A stretch of DNA of 64,000 nt from Cervus elaphus (taxonomy: Eukaryota; Chordata; Mammalia; Artiodactyla; Cervidae): assembly GCF_910594005.1 (NCBI RefSeq), contig NC_057820.1, positions 6,639,001-6,703,000 on the forward strand, in the 5' to 3' direction. The notes beneath the pieces are model-generated. The model was given only the letters and a program-made list of their open reading frames with translations, did no database searches and had not been told where the DNA came from. This document shows, piece by piece, positions 40,926-52,400 of this stretch (within the stretch, counting starts at the first letter, position 1; the number at the start of each line of letters is the position of its first letter). A program made the translations under genes and the position numbers.

Positions 40926-42515
40926 CTCTTTTTCTTAAATTGAAGTATAATTGATTTACAGTATTAATTTCAGATGAATAGTATATTTTAGGTTTTTACA
41001 AGATAACATAGTTCTTTGTGCTGTACAGTAGGTGTTTGTTCTTCATCTGTTTTATATATAGTAGGGTGTATCTGTTAATCTTGTATTCCTAATTTATCCC
41101 TCTCTCCCTTCCCCTCTCCTAACCATAAGTTTGGTTTCTGTGTCTGTCAGTTTGTTTTGTAAATAAGTTCATTTATTTTATTTTTTAGATTCTACATATA
41201 AGTGATATTTGTCTTTGTTTGACTCACTTAATATGATAATCTCAGGGTGTATCCATGTTGCCACAAATGGCAGCATCTCATCCTTTTCTATGACTGAGTA
41301 ATAGTCCGTTGTATGTATGTACCGCATCTTTTTTATCCATTCATGTTGGTGGGTGTTTAGGTTGTTGCCATGTCATGGCTATTGTGAATAGTGCTGTGAA
41401 CATAAGTGGGCATGTGTCTTTTCAAATTAGAGTTTTCATCTCTTCTGGGGATTGCTGGATTATATGATAACTTTACTTTTACTTTTTTTTTTTAAGACCC
41501 TCTATAGTAGCTTCACCAATTTGTATCTCACAGTGTAGGAGGGCTCCATTTTCTCCACATCCTCTCCAGCATTAACTTGCTGGCTTTTTGATGATGGCCA
41601 TTCTGACCTGTGTGAGGTGATCCCTCATTGTAATTTTGATTTACCTTTTTCTTACCACTAGTGATATTGAGCATCTCATCATGTGCTTGTTTGTCATCTG
41701 TATGTCTTCTTTGAAGACATGCCTTATTTTAGGTCTTTGGCCCAGTTTTTTAGTAGATTGGTTTTTTGATATTGAGCTGTATGAGCTCTTTTGTAGATTT
41801 TAGAAATTAAGCCCTTGTCGTTTACACCATTTGCAAATGTTTTCCTCCAGTCCACAGTCTAAAAATGTCTTTTTGTTTTGTTAATGGTTTCCTTTGTTGC
41901 GCAAAATCTTATAAGTTTGATTAGGTCGCATTTGTTTATTTTTTATTTCTTTTGTCTTGGGCAACTGATCTAAGAAAAAATTGCTATGATTTAAATCAGA
42001 GACTGTTTTACCTTGTTTTCTTATAGGAGTTTTATGGTGTCATGTCTTAGATTGAGTCTTTAAGCCATTTTGAGTTTATTTTTGTTTATGGTGTGAGTAT
42101 GTGTGCAAAATTCATTGACTTCCATGCTGCTAACCAGCTTTCCCACCACCACTGTCTTTGTCCATTGTACATCCTGGCCTTCTTTGTTGAAGATCAGCTG
42201 TCCATAGGTCTGTGGGTTTATTTCTGGGCTCTATGCTGTTCTGTTGATCTGTATGTGTGGTTTTGTGCCAGTACCATGCTGTTTTGATTACTGTAGTTTT
42301 CCAGTGTTGTCTGAAATCTTCTGGGAGGGCTGCTAATCCTGCTTTGTTTCTGTCCTCAGGATTACTTTGGCAGTCCTGGATCTTTTGAGGTTTCATATTA
42401 ATTTTAGGGTTATTTGTTCCAGTTCTGTGAAAACTGTCAAGGGTAATTTGATAGTGAGCACCTTAAATATATAGATTGCTTTGGGTAGTATGGCTATTGT
42501 AACAGTATTAATTAT
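40925..42515 (-). mobile_element. Old L1, 3' part
   Basis: Reverse L1: 3' UTR TTGAAGTATAATTGATTTAC on the left, then ORF2 text such as GGGTGTTTAGGTTGTTGCCA, CTCCACATCCTCTCCAGCAT and GCCAGTACCATGCTGTTTTG. Frames are broken throughout. Confidence 0.85.
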
Positions 42516-42689
42516 TTCTGTTTAAAAGCACAGGATATCTTACTGGCAAAGAAGAAGATCATTCTCAGTAGAAGGTGAGCAGGTGCAAAAGCATAGAGCA
42601 ATAAAGGTCATAGGAACTCTGAGCTGTCACAGTTGAATTTAGGGTCAGAGTGGCAGAGACAAGGCAGAAAAACTAAATAAAATTTGCAC

Positions 42690-42819
42690 ATTTTGAAAAT
42701 CATGATAATTTTATTTCATTATTTGCAAGTATTTTCTTTCCTCTTGACAGATCAAGAGCACTTAAAAAAATATTCTCTTAATTATAAATTTTACATGATA
42801 TAAAACATACAGGGAAGTA
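42690..42819 (-). other. CC2D2A: CC2D2A 3' UTR (predicted, short)
   Basis: About 130 bases from the stop to the expected cleavage site, judged from an AATAAA on the - strand at 42710-42715. An L1 remnant begins about 175 bases further on, so a longer UTR would run into repeat DNA. Confidence 0.65.
42710..42715 (-). terminator. CC2D2A: Poly(A) signal of CC2D2A
   Basis: TTTATT on the + strand, AATAAA on the - strand, 105 bases after the stop. It is the first canonical hexamer after the coding end. Confidence 0.7.
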
Positions 42820-43008
42820 TTATCTGTTGCGTATAAGGGAGGCAACATAGATCCAGACAGACAAAACATTTTTGGGGTACGGGTGGACATACACAGCTAA
42901 AGCAAATTCAACATTAGGAGCATCAATATTATGTACTCCAGTGCTGTACACAGCTTCAATCAAAGGCTTCACCTCAGAGTATGGCATGTGAAGGGGAAAT
43001 CCAGAGAA
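42820..43008 (-). CDS. CC2D2A: CC2D2A terminal coding exon
   Basis: Sixty-two codons and TAA (42820-42822): FSGFPLHMPYSEVKPLIEAV, YSTGVHNIDAPNVEFALAVY, VHPYPKNVLSVWIYVASLIR and NR. Acceptor CTGCAG. The end of the protein, VASLIRNR, matches the human terminus as recalled. There is no homopolymer or repeat in the exon, and the frame is intact. Confidence 0.97.
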   Translation of the reverse strand, partial: FSGFPLHMPYSEVKPLIEAVYSTGVHNIDAPNVEFALAVYVHPYPKNVLSVWIYVASLIRNR

Positions 43009-46000
43009 CTGCAGGAAAACAAAACAACCAACATTTTAATCATTGCTGAATGTGAAGTTTTCACTGTATTTTCCCCCTAATTAAATATGTGCAGTTCTAA
43101 ATAGGAAGTCTTCCTTTTGGGTCTTAAAGTCATTTATTTAGCTTTGTTTTTCTATTCAGCTATATATTAGCATTACAAAAAATGGAGAGAGGCCAAGTGT
43201 TTTGATAGCTAACATACTGAATTTATGTTTAAGATACCTGTTAGTCACCCAGCCACCCTCCACCGTTCCCTTCCTTCTTCCTCATAGCTCCGAGTTTGCA
43301 TAGAAAGAAACCCATGCAATACCAGGAACCAGGGTAGATTAATGCATTCTACCCTGGCCTCAGTGTTGATCTATAGGAAAGAGGGTATGTAATCTAGGGA
43401 ACTTGTAAGGAATAACGGCATATGGATGCCCGCTGCTGCTCAGAGCATTGTGTGTCCATTTGTGAGTCCTACCAGCAACTATTCCAGCCCATGTGTGTCC
43501 ATGTGTGAGTGCTCCCATGAGGAAAACCACTCTGTGGGTGATGCCATCACATGGAGGAGGGCAGAGTGGGAAGACGTGCAGACATGTGGTGTAGCCCCAA
43601 TAGCTACTCGCCCCTAATTTTTACCCTAATAAGCCCATAGGCTGTTAATGCTCATGCTTGTTTGAAATAAGTTTTTTGTTAGTTGAAAGCATCCCAGCTG
43701 AAACCTAGCCTTGGAAGTTTAAAGGGTGAGTTTTAGTCACTGAGTAGAATTAAATGTCCAACTTGGGACCTTCCTGGTGGTCCAGTGGTTAAGAATCCGC
43801 CAGCCAATGCAGAGGACATGGTCCCCGGTCTGGGAGGATTCCACCTGCTGTCGGCAACTATGCCAGTGTGCCACAGCGACTGAGCCCGCGTGCCCACAGC
43901 CTGCGCTCTACAGCCAGAGAGACCACTGCGATGAGAAGTCCCTGCGTCGCAGCGAGAGTAGCCCTTGTTTGCTGGAGCTAGAGAAGGCTCATGTGCAGCA
44001 ACAGAGACCCAGTGCAGCCAGAAATGAAATGAAATGAATTTTTAAAATGTCCAGCTTGATGTCGTACTGTTTGACCAACGAGGCTTACTGTTTGAGTTTG
44101 CCACTGCTTTCTAGGTTTTAGTATCTGGCTATAGGGTATGAACACAGGGCACTACTGACAGTAGAGAACATATATTGCCTCGTAAGGAGAATTTTTTTTT
44201 TTTTTTTTTTAGCAACAAAAAGCAACCAGAATAAAATCATATCCTTAAAGTCTGCTCAAGAATGGTTGGCTTCACCTTGATGTTCAGTTGAGTCTAACAT
44301 GATTTAGCCAAATATTTTCATTTTATGTAATACTCTTGCGACTTTATAAAAGATATTTTTCACAGGATCCTCCTACCAAAAAAATGGTGATATTTCCGTT
44401 TTATAGAGACATTTTGCTATTTAATGGTGGGTTCATTCTTGAGCTTTGAACTTTTAATTACATTTTTTTAGTCTCTGCTGCTTCATCTATACAGTGTGGA
44501 AACTAACACAGGCGTTTTGATTCCGAAGCCCATCGTACTGAGCAGTTTCCAATTTGAAATGTTCTGCTTACCCTGTAGTCTCCTAGCTGTTTGAGCAGTT
44601 CTGCTCTGTGGTCTTCCTCCACGTCTTCTTGGTTCCTTTCTAACAGAGGCAAGAGGTGACGCAGCGTGGAGGTGCAGTATCTGTTCCACCGAGTCAGATG
44701 GCGCGGCCGCCAGTCCATGATTTTTTCTTTTAGTATTTTTTCAATCCTGTTTATAAAAAAAATATGCTCCATTTTTTTGGGTGACTTAACTTTTCCCTTG
44801 TAAACAAAAGTACAAAGCATAGCATTTTGAAACTTTTTGAAGAAACAAGATTCTTTTTTTTTTTTTTCTTCCAGGAATTAGTTGTTCTCAGGATCTCACA
44901 GCTTTATTTTAAATTTGGAGTTGAGAGTAAATTGGTGTTTTTTGGTAATAATACCATAAAAAGCCTCACTGTGATCTTGTACACTTTGACATGCACCTCT
45001 TCCCGTGGCCTGAGACAGCAGAAAGGACACATAGACTTTGAAACTAGAGAGGTCTGGCTGGGCTCAGAAGCCCCTTAAGCCCCCAACAAGTATGTGGACC
45101 TCTCTGAGCCTTGTGAAACTGGGAAAATAAAAGTTCTGTTTTGCAGGGTTCATGATAAGGATTATGGGGCTCAAACAGGCTCTTAACCAGCCTTCTATTA
45201 ATCCCATGTGCTAGGTTCAGAAAGTAGTTGAAGTTCACTGAATCACTGACTGGACAAAATGGGCCTGTTTAAGCCAAGGATTGTGAGATTACTGAATGGG
45301 ACTCACGCATAGCATGCCGTGAACTCTAATCTGGGGGGAGGTTTCTGGAGAACTAGCTATCGGTGCTGGACTTCACTGCTCTGTGGCTCACACCATGCTG
45401 ATGCCAGAGCCTCGGGATTTACAGATCACATCTGAGCTTTGTAAACACGAATTAAAGCTTAATTGCTGTTCACATTGACCCAGGCTGAGAACTGTGTAGT
45501 TTGATATTAACACTCCTAGTGACAGATTGCACATGGATTTACAGATTGCACAAGATGTCACCTGTCTTGTAGTTCAGCTGTAGCCACCTTGTCTGTGCGC
45601 TGGTAAATAAGCTCTTCTGGCTATAAAAGAAAAACAAGACAGTTGACAAATTTTTAGGAATCAGTTACAGTTTATTTTAATAGCTGTACATCCTTCTCTA
45701 AATCTTTTTTTAAAATTATGAACTCAATTCATTGAGTTAGGATAATATCACAGATGCTAATGTAGCCAAGATCTACTTTTAAGCAAAGCTTCACAAATAA
45801 ATACAGTGCCGTGTAGTTCTTTCTCAGTTTTATTACCCTTTCTCTCGCAGAAGTAACCATGATCTGAATTTGTTTTCTCAGCACTCTTTCACTCAGCATG
45901 TATTGAAGACCTGCTGTGTGTCAGGCGCTTATACAGGTGAAGAGGATGTAGCCCGTATGAACAGAATCCCTGCCCTTGTGGCGTTTACGTTGTCAGTGGA

Positions 46001-49000
46001 GACAGGCAAAGTAGTGAAATGTGTTCATGATTTAACTACAGATATACACATCCCTAAACAATATATTGTGCTGCTTTTCATTTTTCTAAACTTTAGTGAT
46101 TTTATCCTGTGAACATATTTTCCCCTTTAACATTATATTTAGAGAAGATAGCAAATACATACTTTTACTGTGCTTACTAAGATTCATGAATATTGATTCA
46201 TTTGTGTAACTACTATAAAATATTCCAGTGTATACCATAATTTACCCCTTCTGTCCTTCTAATCCTTAGGCTTCTGCAAACAGTTTTCCTATGAAAACTC
46301 TTATGTTACCTTGTATCCATGAAGAATCTCTCTTAAAGTGATTTTTCTTAAAACATCTTTTGGAAAGATTTGATCCACAGCAAAAAAAATACATTTTATA
46401 TTACATACACAGTTTGTATGTATCTATAGCTATCAAATTTAAAGTTTTAGTAAGTAAGTCTCAGGCTTGCTATTTATAATCTACTAATGTCCAGTACCCT
46501 CTAAATTAATGAGTCCCTCCTGGACCATGCCGTGAATTTTGATTTCATATTTCAACATGAAACCTGTGATGAAATTAATTTAGTGAATTGAGACCATTGT
46601 AGCATCTGAAAAATATATTTTGTGGGGTTTTTTTTTTAGATCATAGGACTCTATCAAATTTATTCTTTTATGTATGTGTATAGTGGTTCATTATATGATG
46701 GTCTGTTTCTTATTGGGAATTGGGCTTAACTAAGTTTGAAAATGAAGTATTATCCTAGACTAAATACCTAGGAGTGGAATTAAGGATCAAAAAATATCTG
46801 GCTACCCAGTATAACAATGGCAAATTCCTCCCTTTCTTTGCATTTGAAAGTGAAAGTATTAGTTGCTCAGTCGTGTCTGACTCTTTTGCAACCCCATGGA
46901 CTGTAGCCCACCAACCTTCTCTGTCCGTGGGATTCCCCAGGCAAGAACACTGGATTGGATTGCTATTTCCTTCTCCAGGGAATCTTCCCAAACCAGGGAT
47001 CAAACCCGCATCTCCTCCATTGCCAGCAGATTCTTAACCATCTAAACCACCAGGGAAGACCTGTCTGTCTACATTTAATTGTTATATAAAAATATATATA
47101 TATATATACCTGAACACTGGAAAGGCCAGGATATGGAAGACTTCTTGAAAAGAAAGATTTCCATAGCTTGGGCTTGCTGACATCAAAATTTATCCGTAGT
47201 GGGGAATCATATTGTTGAATATTAAACCAAATCTAAGAAAGACAAGACTACATTAGTATATATGGTGGCAGATGTATGTGTGTTTAGAGAGAGGCAGCAG
47301 AGAGAGAGTAAGACGACGTACAGCTTGCCCATTTTTTGTCATATTTTGATTCTCTTGTTTTTTTCATATTTTAATTCTTAACACTGACAAGCGTTTTACA
47401 GTCAGTGGCATCACGTAGTAGCCATGGGCCAGTTTTTTACATTTTTGTACATCCGCAGTCGAGGTGCACTTTACTATTGAATGTAGATTGCTGAAATAAG
47501 GTAGTTCCTGGTGATTAGAAACATACCTCCTCTATAAAAGTGGGATAATAGTACTTACCTCATAAGATTAAGTGAGTTAATTTATTTATGCCTCTTTAGA
47601 ACAATGCCTGGTACATACTGAGTACTCAGTAGCTGTTAGCTATTTTATTACTGCTGTTCGTATTGATCATTGTTTGTCTCACTAGATTGAGATGTTTCCC
47701 TGAGGACTTCTGTCACATGCCTTACTCACCACTGTGTCATTAGCGTCTGGCACAGCTCCTGGTTGGCATATGATAGGCCTAACTACCTACCTGTAACTGT
47801 GCATGAGTGGTGAATTTGTCCCATTCAACATAATCGTCAAGTGTCTTACATTTAGTTCTAATACAGTCGTGGATAAAGTTGTAAATGAAACAGAGTTTCT
47901 ACCGGCACATAGCAGCTAATGAGAAGACAGTGCAGACAAACAAGTACATGGGCTGTCAGATGATACGTGACGTGGGAGAGGGTATCACTGGCCCCAGTTC
48001 TGCACCCCTGCCTGTACCCACAGCCTTCGCCCTGTTACTTGGCAGTTGTTTAGTTGCCAAGTTGTGCCCGACTCTTTTGTGACCCCGTGAACTGTAGCCC
48101 TCAAGGTACCTCTGTCCATGGGGTTTTCCAGGCAAGAATACTGGAGTGGGTTGCCATTTCCTTCTCCAGGGGATCTTTCTGACCCAGGGACTGAACCTGC
48201 ATATCCTGCATTAGCAGGTGGATTCTTTACCACTGAGCCACCCAGAAAGCCCTCCACTAAAAGGGTAGAAATGTATTTCCTTGGCTCTTGGCTTCTGGTG
48301 AGTAGAGAGGGATAGCAGTGTCACTGTTGTGTGTCCCAGCCTCCGAAGAAGCTCTGCATGTTCCTGCTCGCCCTCTCGTGCCCCTGCCGGCTGTCACTGC
48401 CCCAAGTCCCAGAATTAAAACTCATTCTGAAGCAGGGCGCTCCCAGCTGACTCACAGGTCCATGAGAATGATTGTCTGAAGCCGTTTAGTTTGGGGATGA
48501 GTTTTTAGTGTGTTGTGCCAAGTTAAACTTACACATAAGATTAATTGAGTTAATTTATTTATACCTCTTTAGAACAATGCCTGGTACATACTGAGTACTC
48601 AGTAGCTGTTAGCTATTTTATTACTGCTGTTCGTATTGATCGTTGTGTGTGTGTGTGTGTGTGTGTGTGTAGTCAGTTATGTCCATCCGACTAAACAACT
48701 AAACAACTGCCAAGTAACAGGGCGAAGGCTGTGGGTACAGGCAGGGGTGCAGAACTGGGGCCAGTGATACCCTCTCCCACGTCACGTATCATCTGACAGC
48801 CCATGTACTTGTTTGTCTGCACTGTCTTCTCATTAGCTGCTACGTGCCGGTAGAAACTCTGTTTCATTTACAACTTTATCCACGACTGGATTAGAACTAA
48901 ATGTAAGACACCTGACGATTATGTTGAATGGGACAAATTCACCACTCATGCACACAGTTACAGGTAGGTAGTTAGGCCTATCATATGCCAACCAGGAGCT

Positions 49001-49345
49001 GTGCCAGACGCTAATGACACAGTGGTGAGTAAGGCATGTGACAGAAGTCCTCAGGTTGTAGAGAAAGCTATGCAGTAAGAGGTGATTGGAGGCGAGACAG
49101 GAATGGCAACCCACTCCAATATTCTTGCCTGGAGAATCCCTGGACAGGGGGTTGCAGAGTCGGATGGACATAACTGACTACACACACACACACACACACA
49201 CACACGGATGTTTCCCTGGACAGGGGGTCGCAGAGTCGGATGGATATAACTGACTACACACACACACACACACGGATGTTTCCCTGGACAGGGGGTCCCA
49301 GAGTTGGATGGACAGGGGGTCGCAGAGTCGGATGGACATAACTGA

Positions 49346-49410
<65 letters not shown>

Positions 49411-52400
49411 TGTTTACATTGGAAAGAACATGAAGTGAGGGAAGAATTAGTGAAGCTGTCTGGTAAGGGGAAGGGTCATCTATGCAGAGGAAATAGCAAA
49501 TGCAAAGAGCGTTTGAGGGACAGCAAAGAGAACAAAGTGACTTCAGAGGAATGAGCACATAGAAGCAAGAAAGAGATCAGTGAAGATGGTGGGGCCAGGC
49601 AGCTGTCAGATCGTAGAAGCCTCGTGGGCCATTTTAAAGGTTGAGGCTTTGACTTTGGAGTGAGCCAAGAAGTCACTGGAGTATTTTAAGCAGAGGAATG
49701 AAAATCTATCTTCTATTTTAACAGGAATATTATTTGCTCTTTGGAGATTAGACAGGGATAGGAGCAAGTAGTTTTAAGAGGGCAAGGTTTTTAAGAATTA
49801 CAGTCTGGCTGTAGGGTAGGGGAAGTGCAGAAAAGTTGTCGGAAATAGCACTGGGAAGAGAGTTGAGGGCAGATTAGATCCAAGGTGAGATGTTTATTCT
49901 TAAACTTATATACAGTGGGGTGCCTTCAGTACCTTCTGAGCATGAGGAAAGCTGAACATTCGGAAAGAACCAGGCGTCAATGGACTAAATCATGGGCTGA
50001 ACTGGAGACAGATTATTTAGTTGGTTATTTATAGTCATGCAGGCTGAAATAATAATGACATGACCTGGAAAACAGAAGGGGTGGTATCTATATCACTTGG
50101 TACTAATATCTGTTAATAGGATTGAAGTAGGAGGAAGTAGGGGAGGGGGAAACTCAAGGACAGTTATGGAGTTTGAATCTGAGTGACTGACCTCCTTAGA
50201 AGTGAGAGGGCCAGGTGGAGGGGCTGTTTTCAGAGATAAAGGAAAAATGAGTTATGGGTGTCCTGAGTTTGAGACTTTGATCAGCAGCTCACTGTCTAGC
50301 AAACAGTTGAAAATTCAGGTTCCAAAGATTCCTGGGCTAGTGAATTATAACTTTTTTTTTTGCTGGGATAAACTAGAGTTATAATTAATAATAAGTGTGT
50401 TCTGCAAGAAATCTAAGTATAGAATTTTCAGGAAAATCTACTTCAAAGTGTGGAAAGAAGAGTTAGTGGCAGAAACCTGAGAAGGTATTGCAGAGAAATA
50501 AAAACCAATAGTCCTTTACTAGTAAACCAAGCCTGGGCAAGTTGTCGTCCCCCCCCCCCCCCCCACCATGAAGAGGTGAGTAGTTGTGTCACGTGCCATA
50601 GAAAAGGAGAAATGAGTGAAGAGAGTAAACCATTGGACTTATTTATCCATTAGCAAGACAGTGGTACTTCTCAGAGTTTATTTCTGTAGACTGATCAGGG
50701 AAGAGGACTAGATTATAAAGGATTAAAGTCTGAGAAGGAGAAAAGGGCTCAGGATGGAATGGCTGGATGGCATCACTGATGCAGTGGACATGAACTTGGG
50801 CAAACTCCAGGAGATGGTGATGGACAGTGAGGCCTGGTGTGCTGCGGTCCATGGGGTCTCAAAGAGTCAGACACGACCGGACGACTTAACAGCAGCAATG
50901 AAGTCTGAGAAAGAGGAAGCAGGGCCTATAAATAGAATTTAAAGAATTTTGGAAGGAAGACAAGGAGGGGCAGTGGTAGTTTAGGGTATAGCATATTTTA
51001 GGACTGTTGGACTTCCGAGCCTATCGACAGAGAACGATAAGAGAAAACTCAACAGAGGCAAGTGTTGGAGCAGGAGTGGAAACAAACATGGATGGACAGG
51101 ACTGACTTCTTGGCAAAGGCGTGAAGGAGAAAGGCTGGCAGTCTGTAACGAGGTGGTGGAGCAGAGGCAGCTGAGGGTTCAGAGGGCCGGACCCAGAGAG
51201 TGAAGCGCGGGCGGGTCCTCTCTGGAGGGCGACCGAGGCTTCGAGCAGGTTTCCTCCCAGCCGCTGCCGGCACCGTGAGCCACTGCCCTTCGTCTTGACA
51301 GAAGAGGAGGGAAGGCTTCTTTCCTGCTCACAGCACTTGGGCTCTATGTGAATTGGTCAGCCATACGGTAATTGTTCTGAGAACTAATAATTCTGACAGA
51401 GAATGGGATTCTTCAAAGGCTTTTCAGTACCCACTGACTCTGCCTGACTACTAACATGACCTTAGAGTGCTTCTCTGCATGTAGATGGAGCTTAGCAGAT
51501 CATCTGTGATTATCCAAATGCTTTTAATTAAAAATAGTAACATGCACACGGGATGCTGCACTTGGCTTTTCACACCTGTAGTTAATAATAGTTACCATTT
51601 GCTGAATACCTATGGCAGACAGGTACTTGGCTGGGTGCTCCATGTATCTTATCTCTAATTTTGATAGTAACCCATAGACCAGAGGTCTTCAAAGTAGGGT
51701 GCATATCACAGTGACACAGGAAGAAATATTAGACCCTCTAATTATTTCTCTTTAAGAAAGATATAATTCTTCTGTGTGTAATGTAAATAATTTATCAATA
51801 CATAAGTAAGTACATAATTCACAAATAAGAATACATATATTGGGGATACGTGTTCAAATGATTCTTCTGACATTAAGTTCAGAGATTACTAAGGTAGATG
51901 ATGATTATAAAAACAGTCACAGGAGCCAACATAGGGTTGCTACTGTGTGTTAGCTGCTTTGTATTGATTATCTTATTTACTTCTCACAATTACTTTGTAT
52001 TTACTAGCAAATACCTTCATTTAACCAGGGAAGAAACTGATGCTGTTTAAGATTAAGAAACTTTCCTAAGCATACACAACTGGTAAACATTGACACTGGA
52101 GTTTAAACTCAGGCAGTGAGATCTAATAACTCATGTTTTTAACCAGTGCCTTATAGAGTACCTTTGCTTGATACTGTTTCTTTAATTACCAATACCAACT
52201 CAATAATTAATTGAGTGTGAAAGGTGAAAGTGATAGTTGCTCAGTCATGTCTGACTCTTTGCGACCCCATGGACTGTAGCTCGCCAGACTCCTCACGCCA
52301 TGGAATTCTCCAGGCACGAATACTGGAGTGGTTTGCTGTGCCTTTCTCCAGGGATCTGCCCGACCCAGAAATCGAAACTGGGTCTCCTACACTGCAAGCA

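Larger units (their letters stand above)
36591..42690. other. FBXL5-CC2D2A intergenic spacer
   Basis: About 6.1 kb between the inferred ends of two convergent genes. It consists mainly of an old L1 (about 37105-39515, -) with a CHR SINE and a MER2/Tigger-type remnant inside it, a BovB 3' end (39535-40015, +), an old unassigned repeat (40655-40925) and another L1 (40925-42515, -). No gene is seen. The stretch 40020-40650 is unassigned. Confidence 0.75.
45621..47109 (-). other. CC2D2A: CC2D2A intron
   Basis: A 1.5-kb intron with a (TA)n tract touching the donor (about 47084-47109), a Bov-tA SINE on the - strand (46852-47063) and a MIR/L2-like stretch (about 45880-46020). No other feature seen. 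Confidence 0.8.

Noticed and set aside
49051..49407. 118-residue reading frame rich in Cys-Val
   Set aside because: An artefact of translating (GT)n tracts and minisatellite units.
49095..49407. CRISPR-like array
   Set aside because: The units are tandem SINE-derived repeats joined by CA tracts in a vertebrate intron; there are no unique spacers.
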